A DNA stretch of 64,000 nucleotides, from the NCBI GenBank assembly GCA_002748155.1, contig PDRO01000010.1, positions 62,001 to 126,000 of the forward strand. Reading direction: 5' to 3'. Both the position numbers and the translations under genes were made by a program. The notes beneath the pieces were generated by a model. The model saw nothing but the letters and a program-made list of their open reading frames with translations, made no database searches and had not been told where the DNA came from. The stretch is from Actinomycetales bacterium (GTDB taxonomy: Bacteria > Actinomycetota > Actinomycetes > Actinomycetales > Dermatophilaceae). Below, piece after piece: positions 18,541 through 27,264 of this stretch (within the stretch, counting starts at the first letter, position 1; each line of letters begins with the position of its first letter).

Positions 18541-18990
18541 ATGATCAGGAAACTCGATTGCCAAGGACCTGTGGTGCCCATCACAGTTAATGCAGTAGAT
18601 CACGTCGTGCTTAACGTGAAGGCTGCCCACCGGTCTCGTCACTACTGCGCTGAGCTACTTCCACTACCAGGTGAGCGGGACACCGAATGGGAACGCGGCG
18701 ATGTCGGCTTCTTGCCGATCCGTATCACCGACACGACGATAATCGATCTTATCGAACAACCTCGTGGAACACCCAAGAACGTCGATCACATGTGCCTCGT
18801 GGTGGAACCCCTGGACTGGGACGATTGGCCGGGAAACCGAACGATCGAAACCGAAAAGCGACAGTGCGGTCGTGGGGCCAGAGGGCTAGATGAGTCAATC
18901 TACGTCCGCAACCAGGGTGACAACTTGGTCGAGTTGCGATGGTACCGAGACGATACGAGCCGGACGAACGACCTCCGAGCGGAAGAATGA
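18541..18990 (+). CDS. VOC (glyoxalase/dioxygenase) superfamily protein
   Basis: The 149-residue protein has a single vicinal-oxygen-chelate module. It begins with VNAVDHVVLNVKAAHRSRHYC, has an internal VDHMCLVVEP and ends with ESIYVRNQGDNLVELRWY, the usual C-terminal strand with a metal-ligand Glu. The His in VDHVVLN and this Glu are likely metal ligands. Family members include glyoxalases, extradiol dioxygenases and antibiotic-binding proteins; the sequence does not decide. GGAGAAGAAC precedes the ATG. The middle is shorter than usual, so some function may be lost. It is 4 nt upstream of the FAD oxidase. Confidence 0.75.
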   Translation: MIRKLDCQGPVVPITVNAVDHVVLNVKAAHRSRHYCAELLPLPGERDTEWERGDVGFLPIRITDTTIIDLIEQPRGTPKNVDHMCLVVEPLDWDDWPGNRTIETEKRQCGRGARGLDESIYVRNQGDNLVELRWYRDDTSRTNDLRAEE

Positions 18991-18994
18991 CATC

Positions 18995-20407
18995 TTGACA
19001 GCTAACAAGTTTACCTCAGACTCTCATCGATTCGATGGCCAACTACTTACGGATGAGATCTCGTGTGAGGAGGCCTCGGTCGACTTCGGTCATTTAGTCA
19101 AGAAAAGCCCCCGCTCAGTGCTCTATCCCGGCTCGGTGCAGGACATCGTCGACGCGATGGAGTTGGCCAGCAGCAATGGCATGAAGGTAGCCGGCCAGGG
19201 GCGCAGGCACTCCGTGTTCGGTCGCTCTCAGACCGAAGACGGCATCGTCATCGACATGTCTGGTCTGGCTCAGGTTTATGATGTGACGCAATCCGACCGC
19301 GGCACAGAAATAACAGTCGAGGCTGGCGCAACTTGGCGCGATGTCTTCACGGCAAGCCTCACACGCGGTTTCACCCCACCCGTGCTCCCCGAGTACCTCG
19401 ACCTCTCCGTAGGAGGAACTATCATCGCGGGGGGTATCGGTGGCACAAGCTGGCGAAACGGAACCATCGCCGACAATGCTCTCGAACTGCGCGTGGTGAC
19501 CGGAGATGGGCGCCGTATGAGCTGTTCCCGAGAGGTGAACGCCGACCTATTTGACGTTGTCCGGGCTGGGTTAGGTCAAGTAGCTATCGTGGTGCAGGCG
19601 ACCCTGCGGCTGGTACCAGCACCACTCTACGTCCGCCGATACCAACTCATGTACCCGGACCTCAGCACCATCATCACTGACCAGCGCCTTCTAATCCAAC
19701 AAGGTCGCTGGGACTACCTCCAAGGGGCTGTTACCCCACACATTGACGGAGACGCCTGGCTGCACACGATCGACGGTTCACTGCTTGTTTACATCGAAGA
19801 CGACAACGTCCACGACCCTCTCGACGAACTATCTGACGACCGCGCGCGCGCCACTATTACAAGTAAGGACTACCCCACCTACGCGAAACGGTTCGATTCC
19901 CTTGAAGCGTCGCTTCGTCAAACAGGGAACTGGGACTCACCACACCCCTGGCTGTTCACTTTCCTCGGTCAGGCGTCCGCAAGGAACACTATAGAAGACA
20001 CCATGTCGGAGCTGTCTGCCGAAGACCTCGGAGAAGACGGCCGCATCGCGGTGTCACCCCTCTTCACGAACGCCATATCAAGCCCACTCTTTAGAATGCC
20101 CTCGGAGAACATCGCCTATACGATGAATCTATTCAGGTACGCCACACCCCAAACAGCTTCAGAGATGGTCTCTGGCAATCGCAGGATCTACGAGCACGTG
20201 CGTTCGCTGGGGGGCACGCTGAATCCAGTAAGCGCTTTGCCGATGACATCCGAAGATTGGGAAATGCACTTCGGCGCAGAGTGGGAACGGATCGCGACCG
20301 CGAAAAAGAAGTACGACCCAAATAACGTCCTGACTCCCGGATACGAAGTTTTCGAGCATATCGCGAAGCTAAAAGAAACAGGGCGTTTCGTCCACAGAGA
20401 TTGCTAA
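18995..20407 (+). CDS. FAD-linked oxidase (VAO/PCMH fold), cytokinin dehydrogenase-like
   Basis: This 470-residue protein has the FAD-binding fold: SVLYPGSVQDIVDAMELA, GQGRRHSVFGRSQ near residues 67-79, VGGTIIAGGIGGTSWRNGTI and the later GQVAIVVQATLRLVP. The segment with H72-S73 aligns with GxGHS of cytokinin dehydrogenases, where the His holds FAD covalently. The C-terminal half fits the cytokinin-binding-type substrate domain and ends YDPNNVLTPGYEVFE. It should oxidise a C-N or C-O bond of an unknown small molecule. The TTG start follows a GCGGAAG sequence; the longer frame overlaps the VOC gene. Confidence 0.82.
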   Translation: MTANKFTSDSHRFDGQLLTDEISCEEASVDFGHLVKKSPRSVLYPGSVQDIVDAMELASSNGMKVAGQGRRHSVFGRSQTEDGIVIDMSGLAQVYDVTQSDRGTEITVEAGATWRDVFTASLTRGFTPPVLPEYLDLSVGGTIIAGGIGGTSWRNGTIADNALELRVVTGDGRRMSCSREVNADLFDVVRAGLGQVAIVVQATLRLVPAPLYVRRYQLMYPDLSTIITDQRLLIQQGRWDYLQGAVTPHIDGDAWLHTIDGSLLVYIEDDNVHDPLDELSDDRARATITSKDYPTYAKRFDSLEASLRQTGNWDSPHPWLFTFLGQASARNTIEDTMSELSAEDLGEDGRIAVSPLFTNAISSPLFRMPSENIAYTMNLFRYATPQTASEMVSGNRRIYEHVRSLGGTLNPVSALPMTSEDWEMHFGAEWERIATAKKKYDPNNVLTPGYEVFEHIAKLKETGRFVHRDC

Positions 20408-20602
20408 TTAACCGGATTCTCACATTCCCTCGCAGTGGAAAATGAACCCTAGTTGTGCGCGAGGAGTCGCCCGCATCTCCAGCGGCTCGAGATCCCTACG
20501 CCCGCCCATCGTACGGCCGGAACCGCCACGGAAGGGAACCCTCGAAACTCAACCAGCGAGAAAACGTGCAACTGATCAACTTGAGGTCGACAGGAGGCAT
20601 GA

Positions 20603-21817
20603 ATGGTCGACACACACATGACACATTCCGATACCCGAGGCTGGCTGGGAGTAGCAGCCATCACATCAGCCCTGTTCGTGTTCCTCACCACAGAGCTCAT
20701 GCCTGTGGGACTTCTCACACCAATCGCATCCAGTCTCAACGTCACCATTGGCACCACTGGCCTAATGGTCACACTCTATGGAGTATCCGCCGGGCTGGGC
20801 GTGCCATTTCTCGTGGCCTGGACTCGTCGCCTGAACCGTAGATGGCTGTTATCCGCTCTGTTGGCGGTCCTCGTTATCGGAAACATTATGACGAGTATCG
20901 CGCCCACATTTGCTTTGGTGCTATTGATACGCCTGGTGATGGGTTTTGCGAATGGTATGTTCTGGGCGATAGGCGTGAGTATGGCGATGCGCATCGTGCC
21001 GGGGAAAAAGGCGAGCAAGGCCGCTGCTGTCGTCATGTCTGGGATATCTATCGCCATGGTGGTCGGCATTCCCTTGGGCACGCTTCTCCAAGACATCACA
21101 AACTGGAGGACAACTTTCATGATCTGGGCTGGGCTGAGCCTCATCGTGTTCGTAGCCGTGAGTGTTGCAGTGCCGTCCCTCCCATCCGCCAACGCTATCT
21201 CTGTCCGAGAGGTGTTCGGCTTGCCAGTGCACAACCCACGCCTGGCGCTCGTACTGGTCACGGTTGTGTTCTTTGTGCTGGGTCACTTCGGGGCGTACAC
21301 ATTCGTCCGCCCATTCTTGGAGCAAACAACCGGCGCCTCACCAGGCTTCATCATGATGGCCCTCATGGTGTTCGGTATCGGTGGTGCCGCAGGCAACGTC
21401 ATCGCCGGAGGAACGGTTGCGAAGAGCCTGCGCTCAACATTTCTCGTTGGGAGTGGCCTGCTCATTGCGTGCCTAGTGACTCTGATCGCATTTGCCCAAG
21501 TCGGCTGGATAGCAATGGTCGCTCTGGGCCTGTGGGGAGCCGCCTTCGGTGCAGTGCAACTGAGCCAGCTCACGATGACCCAGATGGCAGCACCCCAAAC
21601 GTTCGAGGCAGCAATGTCTCTGAACACGCTCGCATACAACACCTCGATTGCTATCGCGGCCTTCATCGGGGGTTTCCTGGTGGACAGTTGGGGAGTCCGA
21701 ACCGTCGCCTGGTTCGGAGTTGCGATGATGGCGGCCGCCATTGCGATGGTCTCGACCAACCGGACGGCGGGCGAGAAGGCCCTAGGCTCAGCAGGGTCAG
21801 CGCGTAGTCGTGGTTGA
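20603..21817 (+). CDS. MFS drug/metabolite efflux transporter
   Basis: The 404-residue protein has 12 predicted membrane helices. Conserved segments are FLTTELMPVGLLTPIA in helix 1, GVSAGLGVPFLVAWTRRLNRRWLL with motif A between helices 2 and 3, RLVMGFANGMFWAIG in helix 4, and GIPLGTLLQDITNWRTTF. This places it with DHA1-type proton antiporters of the AraJ/NepI kind. AGGAGG is 5 nt upstream of the ATG. As last gene of the cluster it probably exports a substrate or product of the FAD oxidase pathway, or brings in its substrate; the direction cannot be read from sequence. Confidence 0.92.
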   Translation: MVDTHMTHSDTRGWLGVAAITSALFVFLTTELMPVGLLTPIASSLNVTIGTTGLMVTLYGVSAGLGVPFLVAWTRRLNRRWLLSALLAVLVIGNIMTSIAPTFALVLLIRLVMGFANGMFWAIGVSMAMRIVPGKKASKAAAVVMSGISIAMVVGIPLGTLLQDITNWRTTFMIWAGLSLIVFVAVSVAVPSLPSANAISVREVFGLPVHNPRLALVLVTVVFFVLGHFGAYTFVRPFLEQTTGASPGFIMMALMVFGIGGAAGNVIAGGTVAKSLRSTFLVGSGLLIACLVTLIAFAQVGWIAMVALGLWGAAFGAVQLSQLTMTQMAAPQTFEAAMSLNTLAYNTSIAIAAFIGGFLVDSWGVRTVAWFGVAMMAAAIAMVSTNRTAGEKALGSAGSARSRG

Positions 21818-22059
21818 GATGGTCTGACCTGGGAAGACGTGGTTGGGACACGCCGTGTGGGGGGTGCGGGGTCGGACGCGGCCCTGGCGCTGATCATGGG
21901 GTTGGCACACCTTCACGATCAACAGAAAGCCGCGGCCGCGAATGACATCTTCCCCGATCGGGGCCGTGTCCGATGGCTCCGCAAGAAGATCCCGGACACC
22001 GCTGCCGCGCCCTCTGCCCGAGCACAGAACGTGACAGTCGCAGCCTTGTGGAGGTTTGG
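21818..22059. other. Non-coding stretch between MFS gene and ISAs1 remnant
   Basis: No convincing gene is visible. Open frames run through but have no recognisable similarity and no start signal. It may include the left end of the ISAs1 element or another fragment. Confidence 0.4.
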
Positions 22060-22560
22060 CGGTGGTTCCTTATCCGCGCCGACGCCGGGGTGTGCGGTAC
22101 CCGTTGAGGCCGTTGTCGGCTGCGGTGGTGTGCGATGTTGGCCGGGTCGCGGTCCTTCGCCGCGATCCGTGAGTAGATCGCCGATCTGCCGGCCACGGCT
22201 TGGACCGACTTCGGACTAGCCGACCTGCCCCGGGCGGGTCCACTCTCTGGCGGCTGTTGACCGCCGTGGACCCAGCCGGGTTGCAAGAGGTTGCTGGTGC
22301 GGGGTTACAGACCCGGCAGGTCATGGGCCACCCTGATCGAACGTCGCCGCTGTCGTGGTCGGCGGGTGGTGGTCGTGGACGGCAAGACGATGTGGGCTAC
22401 CACGCGCGGCGTGGGGCGCGAGCAATGAGCCCTGAAAGCCCTCACCGTCACCAAGTCCGCCAGCGGGCTCGGGTTCCCCGGTGCCGCCCAAGGGATCCAG
22501 TCCACCCGCCGCACCCGACGAATCACCGCCAGGTCCAGCACAACAAGCTCGTCGAATCAC
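22060..22560 (+). pseudogene. ISAs1-family transposase remnant
   Basis: The plus strand encodes PRRRRGVRYPL at about 22079, then after a frameshift MLAGSRSFAAIRE, an in-frame TAG at 22174 where the family has Trp, and IADLPATAWTDFGLADL. Then follow STLWRLLTAVDPAGLQ, VVVDGKTM (catalytic DGKT region) and GLGFPGAAQGIQ. These are in order for an ISAs1 transposase, but with several frameshifts and a large internal deletion. The element is dead. It marks the right boundary of the accessory cluster. Confidence 0.8.
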
Positions 22561-22603
22561 CAAGGGTGGTTCACAACTCTGCAATGATCCTGGTCCGGGG
22601 GAG

Positions 22604-22975
22604 TCAGTCCCATCCCAACTCCTTTAGTCGCTCGTCGTCGATCCCGAAATGGTGGGCAGCCTCGTGGACGACCGTCACCGCGATCTCGTCCAACAGCTCG
22701 TCGTGACTCGCACACATCCGCTCCAGCGGGCCTTGATAGAGCGTGATCTGATCGGGCAGAGCACCGGCGAACCAGCCGTCCCGGTCGGTGAGAGGGGTGC
22801 CTTCGTAGAGACCCAGGCATTCCGGCTTCCCAGGGGGAGGCTCCGGCTCGACGAAGACGGCGACGTGCCGCAACGATTCCCGGAACTGCTCGGGAATCAA
22901 CTCCAGGGCGTCCTCGACAGCTGCGTCGAACTCTTCCCTGGAGAGCCGATAGGCCGGTTGCCGGTGACCACTCAC
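22604..22975 (-). CDS. Zincin-like metallopeptidase (DUF1025/MpriBi-type)
   Basis: The 123-residue protein has VTVVHEAAHHFGIDD near residue 104. Its His-Glu-x-x-His is followed by HFG and a nearby Asp, the minimal zincin site of this small family. The upstream region EFDAAVEDALELIPEQF and the LYEGTPL segment are also family features. The physiological substrate is unknown. TACCAT is six nucleotides upstream of the GTG start. It ends 44 nt from the ISAs1 debris, so here the conserved chromosome resumes. Confidence 0.88.
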   Translation of the reverse strand: MSGHRQPAYRLSREEFDAAVEDALELIPEQFRESLRHVAVFVEPEPPPGKPECLGLYEGTPLTDRDGWFAGALPDQITLYQGPLERMCASHDELLDEIAVTVVHEAAHHFGIDDERLKELGWD

Positions 22976-23079
22976 GGTGCCATGGTAGGACCGTGACCGA
23001 CCTCCATCGCTGCGTGTTGACGGCGACCGTCATCAGGTACGGGGACGCCGGACTACGCCCGCGAGGGGGCTGACACCGC

Positions 23080-23364
23080 GTGCGGATCACGGTCCGGGTG
23101 CGGCCCGGTGCGTCACGCACCAGGGTAGGTGGGCGGTACGGCGAGGGGGAGCCCGCCGTGCTCGTCGTCGCGGTCGCCGCCCGGGCTGTGGGCGGGGCGG
23201 CAACGGCCGCAACGTTGGCGGCGATCGCCGCCGCCTTCGGAGTCCGCCCACGGCAGGTTCGGTTGGTCAGCGGTGCTACCAGCCGCACCAAAGTGGTCGA
23301 GCTGGATCTCGGGGACGAACAGCGCGGTGCGGCACGATTGGCCGAGCTGCTTGCTGGAAGATGA
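23080..23364 (+). CDS. DUF167 (YggU-like) protein
   Basis: The 94-residue product begins VRITVRVRPGASRTRVGG and contains the conserved NxxL-like strand replaced by ARAVGGAATAATLAAIAAAFGV, then VRLVSGATSRTKVVEL. This fits the DUF167 fold, small alpha/beta proteins of unknown function. It reads from a GTG, and its 3' end faces the qcr operon across a strong hairpin. Confidence 0.85.
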   Translation: MRITVRVRPGASRTRVGGRYGEGEPAVLVVAVAARAVGGAATAATLAAIAAAFGVRPRQVRLVSGATSRTKVVELDLGDEQRGAARLAELLAGR

Positions 23365-23426
23365 CCGGGCAACCTCATCGGGATATCGGGCGCATTGGGC
23401 TATCCGGCGATATCGGTCCGCATGCA

Positions 23427-23460
23427 GAAGGGGAGCCGACCTATGGCCGGACTCCCCTTC
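23427..23460. terminator. Bidirectional hairpin terminator between DUF167 gene and qcrB
   Basis: GAAGGGGAG at 23427-23435 pairs perfectly with CTCCCCTTC at 23452-23460, a 9-bp stem with a 16-nt loop that can pair further. It lies between two convergent genes, 30 nt from the qcrB stop. There is no clear T-tract, as is common in high-GC actinobacteria. Confidence 0.75.
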
Positions 23461-23489
23461 GTGGCGACTGATCTGGTCTCAGTCCGTCG

Positions 23490-25223
23490 TCAGTGCGGGT
23501 GTTTGTCGTGTTTGACGGCAGTGTGGGAGCCGCCACCGGCCGGGATAGCCTCGTGCTCGCCGTGGTGGTGTGCTGCCGCCAGCTCGGCCGGAGTCACCGG
23601 CTCGACCCGGTCCTTGAAGTAGAAGCGCGACCACTTGGCCCGGCGCCGAGCTTTACGCACGTCCTTGGCGGCCACGCCGTTGGCGTCGCTCGGCTCGGGC
23701 AACGGGAGCGGCTCGGGCGACTCGTAAGCCACGAGGACCCAGCGTTCGTATTCGTCGAGGTCTTCGTGCTTCTCGTAGAACTTGCCGTCCGGCGTACGGA
23801 TGATCGTGCCGCTCTCGCGACCGTGTAGCACCTTCTCACGATCGTGTCGTTGCAACGACAGACAGATGCGCTTGGTGACCCAGAAGGCGAGCAGCGGGCC
23901 GGCGACCCACAGGATTCGGAACAACTCCGTCACGTCGTTGATCGACAGGCTGAGTTTGATCGCCAGGATGTCGTTGCTGGCAGCCAAGGCCAGCACGACG
24001 TAGAACGTGAAGGCCCCGACACCGATCCCGGTGCGAACCGGAGTGTTGCGGGGACGGTCGAGCACGTGGTGCTCGCGCTTGTCGCCGGTCACCCACGACT
24101 CGATCCACGGATAGACCCCGGCGAGCGTGTACATGATCGGGATGAGCAGGACTGCGCCGATGATGATGTTGAAGCTCCAGGTGAATCCGAACAACTCGAA
24201 TTCAAGGAACCCGGGCAACAATCGAAGCGCTCCGTCGGCGAAGAGCATGTACCAGTCAGGCTGGGAACCGGCCGTCACCGGTGATGGGTTGTAGGGGCCA
24301 TAACCCCAGATCGGGTTGATCGTCACGACCGCCGAAATCAGGGCCAGGGCTCCGAAGACGATGAAGAAGAAGCCGCCCGCCTTGGCCGCGTAGACCGGCA
24401 TGAGAGGGAAGCCGACGACGTTCTCGTCGGTGCGACCCGGGCCGGGGAACTGGGTGTGTTTGTGCACCATGACGAGCAGGATGTGGGCGGTGAAGAGCCC
24501 AATCAGCAATGCCGGCAACAACAGTACGTGGAGCGAGTAGAGCCGTGGGATGATCGCCTCGCCCGGGAAGGCCCCGCCAAAGAACAGGTAGCTCGCATAC
24601 GTGCCGACGACCGGGACCGATTGGATGAAGCCCTCGGCGGCGCGGACACCGGTGCCGGAGAGCAGGTCATCGGGCAGCGAGTAGCCGGCGAAGCCTTCCA
24701 CGATCGCCAGCATCGACAGGATGGTTCCGATGACCCAGTTGACTTCACGTGGCTTGCGGAAGGCACCGGTGAAGAAAACTCGCATCATATGCACGGTGAT
24801 CGCGACGCAGAACATTAGGGCTGCCCAGTGATGGATCTGCCGGATCAGCAGGCCGCCACGGACGTCGAAGGAGATGTCGAGGGTCGAGGAATAGGCCTCC
24901 GACATGATCACGCCCTGCAACGGGATGTAGGACCCATCGTAGGGAATCTGGCCGACCGAGGGTACGAACCAGAAGGTGAGGAAAACCCCGGTGAGCAAGC
25001 AGATGACCATGGAATACATGGCTACTTCACCGAGCATGAAGCTCCAGTGGTCGGGGAACACCTTCTTGAGCATGAAGGCCCCGAGTTTGGCGATGCCGGT
25101 GCGTTCGTCGGCCCAGCCGCCGATCTCGGCGGCTTTCTGCATGCGCGCACTGCGGGGCTCGGTCACCTGCGGATCGTCGTCGCGTAGGCCGGCGGCGGAC
25201 TGTGGCGTATCTGGCGTGCTCAC
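23490..25223 (-). CDS. qcrB: Cytochrome bc1 complex cytochrome b subunit
   Basis: The 577-residue protein oxidises menaquinol and carries both b hemes. It has the conserved helix I-IV core with HHWAALMFCVAITVHMMRVF, SLPDDLLSGTG and the heme His-containing LYSLHVLLLPALLIGLFTAH, and the Qo-site region around NPIWGYGPYNP. Its long C-terminal cytoplasmic extension, ending in a His-rich tail (HHHGEHEAIP), is typical of actinobacteria. The GTG overlaps the qcrA stop. It is the last gene of ctaE-qcrC-qcrA-qcrB, and partners with ctaCDF at 12-15 kb to form the bc1-aa3 supercomplex. Confidence 0.97.
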   Translation of the reverse strand: MSTPDTPQSAAGLRDDDPQVTEPRSARMQKAAEIGGWADERTGIAKLGAFMLKKVFPDHWSFMLGEVAMYSMVICLLTGVFLTFWFVPSVGQIPYDGSYIPLQGVIMSEAYSSTLDISFDVRGGLLIRQIHHWAALMFCVAITVHMMRVFFTGAFRKPREVNWVIGTILSMLAIVEGFAGYSLPDDLLSGTGVRAAEGFIQSVPVVGTYASYLFFGGAFPGEAIIPRLYSLHVLLLPALLIGLFTAHILLVMVHKHTQFPGPGRTDENVVGFPLMPVYAAKAGGFFFIVFGALALISAVVTINPIWGYGPYNPSPVTAGSQPDWYMLFADGALRLLPGFLEFELFGFTWSFNIIIGAVLLIPIMYTLAGVYPWIESWVTGDKREHHVLDRPRNTPVRTGIGVGAFTFYVVLALAASNDILAIKLSLSINDVTELFRILWVAGPLLAFWVTKRICLSLQRHDREKVLHGRESGTIIRTPDGKFYEKHEDLDEYERWVLVAYESPEPLPLPEPSDANGVAAKDVRKARRRAKWSRFYFKDRVEPVTPAELAAAHHHGEHEAIPAGGGSHTAVKHDKHPH

Positions 25224-26344
25224 TTCAGGCGCTCCCAGTAGCTCGGGCCGACAGGTTCGGCGAAGCCTTGCGGGGCGACGAGGTAACCCTCGTCGTCAAC
25301 GGTGATCTTCAGCTGGGGTAGTGGCCGTTTGGCTGGGCCGAAGATCACCTCGCAGTCACGGGTGACGTCGAATGTCGACTGGTGGCAGGGGCAGAGTAGG
25401 TGATGAGTGATCTGTTCGTAGAGGCCGACCGGGCAGCCGACGTGGGTACAGATCTTCGAATAGGCGACGATGCCCTCGTAGCCCCATTCACGGGTCTTCA
25501 CACCCAGTTCGTCGTCGGCGAAGTCGTCCGGGTGCAGCCGCATGAGCAGCACGGCCGCTTTGGCCTGTTCTTCGAGGATGCCGTGAAACTCCGCGTGTCC
25601 TTCGGCGATGTTATGCTCCCGCATCTCCTCCAGGGTCGCCGGCATGACGTGGTACACCGAGCCGATGGTGACGTCGGCGGCTTTGATCGGAGCACCGGTT
25701 GGGTCCGTGACCAAACGGATCGGCTTGCCGCCGGGCTCGACGTCCCACAGGGTCCGCTTGAGGTCGTCCAGGGCCTTGGTGGGGTTGCCGAGTGAGCCGA
25801 CGAGCTGCACCCCGAACGGCAGCACGAACAAACCCATCGAGGTGATCGCCAGCCCTTTGATCATCGGGCGTCGGGCCAGTTGGGCTGATTTAGCACCACC
25901 GGCGAGCAGGCTGTCGACCTTCGCGCGTGTTTCGTCATCGGAGCGGATCGGGTGACGTTCTTCGACGACTTCCTCGTCGGACATGATCGTTTTGGCCCAG
26001 TGCACCGCACCGAACCCGATCCCCAGCAGCGACACGGCTAAAGTCACACCCAGCAGCACGTTCAGGGTCAGAGTCGTGCCAACGAAAGGGACGAACACTT
26101 GTGCGTCATTGGGCACCGCGAAATAGGCGACGACGAAACCGAGTGTGCCCAGGATCGACAGCCCGAAGAGCGCCGAGACCTGTCGGGCTGCCCGCTTCGC
26201 TGCCCGCTCGTCGTCGTCGGCGGCCCGGTGCACGTGCGGCGGTAGGCCGGGGTTCTCGAAGACAGCCGGAAGCGCAGCCGACGTGGTGTCGCTGTCGGTC
26301 GTGGCAACCGTGCCGGGCTCGGTGGTGGTGCCCTGCTCGCTCAT
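25220..26344 (-). CDS. qcrA: Cytochrome bc1 complex Rieske iron-sulfur subunit
   Basis: The 374-residue protein passes electrons from menaquinol to the di-heme cytochrome. The C-terminal domain has both cluster motifs: CTHVGCPVG and CPCHQSTFDV, two Cys and two His holding [2Fe-2S]. The N-terminal half has three hydrophobic segments near residues 55-78, 87-110 and 163-182, the actinobacterial three-helix anchor. An acidic, Thr-rich N-terminal tail of about 25 residues precedes it. It lies between qcrC and qcrB with a 4-nt overlap to qcrB. Confidence 0.97.
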   Translation of the reverse strand: MSEQGTTTEPGTVATTDSDTTSAALPAVFENPGLPPHVHRAADDDERAAKRAARQVSALFGLSILGTLGFVVAYFAVPNDAQVFVPFVGTTLTLNVLLGVTLAVSLLGIGFGAVHWAKTIMSDEEVVEERHPIRSDDETRAKVDSLLAGGAKSAQLARRPMIKGLAITSMGLFVLPFGVQLVGSLGNPTKALDDLKRTLWDVEPGGKPIRLVTDPTGAPIKAADVTIGSVYHVMPATLEEMREHNIAEGHAEFHGILEEQAKAAVLLMRLHPDDFADDELGVKTREWGYEGIVAYSKICTHVGCPVGLYEQITHHLLCPCHQSTFDVTRDCEVIFGPAKRPLPQLKITVDDEGYLVAPQGFAEPVGPSYWERLK

Positions 26345-26385
26345 ACTCGTCGATCCTGTTCGGTGCGGTGGAACTCAGGGGCAGG

Positions 26386-27201
26386 TCAGGCGGCCTTTTG
26401 GCCGAGCCAGTAGGCGCAGGCGACCATCAAGGCTAGCCCGAAGACCCAGACGAACAAGCCTTCGGAAACCGGCCCGAGGTTGCCTAGACTCATCCCTCCG
26501 ACGGCTGGCTGGTTCTCGACCGTCTTGAGGTAGGCGATGAGCTTGGCTTTGTCTTCGGGGGTGAGGTTGCTGTCGTTGAAGACCGGCATCGACTGGGGGC
26601 CGATGACGAGGGCCTCGTAGATGTGTTTGGCCTCGACTCCGTAGAGCGGCGGAGCGTACTTACCGCGGGTAAGCGCGCCCCCGGAGCCGGCGAAGTTGTG
26701 ACACATGGCGCAGTTGACCCGGTAGATCTTGCCGCCCTCGGCTACCGCGTGGGCGTATTCGGAGCTGTCCGGGTCACCTTCGAGGGTGTAGTCGGACTCC
26801 TGAGGGATTGCCGGGCCCGGTGCCAGGGCGGCCACCCAAGCGGCGATGTCGGCGATCTCCTGGTCGGTGAACTTCACTTCTTGCTGGCGCGGCACCTGGA
26901 CGTTCGGTCCGGGGCTGGGCATCCGGCCGGTCCCCATCTGGAAGTCGACCGAGGCCGCCCCGACTCCGACGAGGGTCGGGCCGTAGGTCGTGCCTTCGGC
27001 CTGGACGCCGTGGCAGGTGGCGCAGTTGGCCAAGAACAGGTCCTCGCCGACCTCGGGATTGGTTGTTTCCTCGGCGGACGCGGTGGCCTGAGCGGGCTTG
27101 GGAGCAAGCAGCGAGTACGCCGTGCCGACGAGTGCCAGACCGATGAGCAGCAACAGCGCAGTGGCGGCGGGGTGGCGGCGGCGGGCGGCCAAGGCGTTCA
27201 C
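26386..27201 (-). CDS. qcrC: Cytochrome bc1 complex di-heme cytochrome c subunit
   Basis: The 271-residue protein has an N-terminal hydrophobic segment (residues 12-33), a first heme motif CATCH at residues 60-64, a second CAMCH near residue 163, and a C-terminal membrane helix near 248-267. Two heme c domains replace the separate soluble cytochrome c in actinobacteria and hand electrons straight to CuA of CtaC. Methionine ligands in GTGRMPSPG and PQSMPVF are visible. It follows ctaE by 63 nt and precedes qcrA by 41 nt. Confidence 0.97.
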   Translation of the reverse strand: MNALAARRRHPAATALLLLIGLALVGTAYSLLAPKPAQATASAEETTNPEVGEDLFLANCATCHGVQAEGTTYGPTLVGVGAASVDFQMGTGRMPSPGPNVQVPRQQEVKFTDQEIADIAAWVAALAPGPAIPQESDYTLEGDPDSSEYAHAVAEGGKIYRVNCAMCHNFAGSGGALTRGKYAPPLYGVEAKHIYEALVIGPQSMPVFNDSNLTPEDKAKLIAYLKTVENQPAVGGMSLGNLGPVSEGLFVWVFGLALMVACAYWLGQKAA

Positions 27202-27264
27202 GATGGGGTCCTGTCCTGGAGTTGTGTCGTGACCGGAGGTCTGGGTCAGGGTGTCAACCGATGG

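Noticed and set aside
22200..22706. A 168-codon plus-strand open frame read as a gene.
   Set aside because: It contains the out-of-phase middle of the ISAs1 remnant and then runs antisense into the metallopeptidase gene.
23080..23364. DUF167 gene as part of the accessory island.
   Set aside because: Its GC content and codon use match the core genome, and it sits with the conserved metallopeptidase gene beyond the ISAs1 debris.
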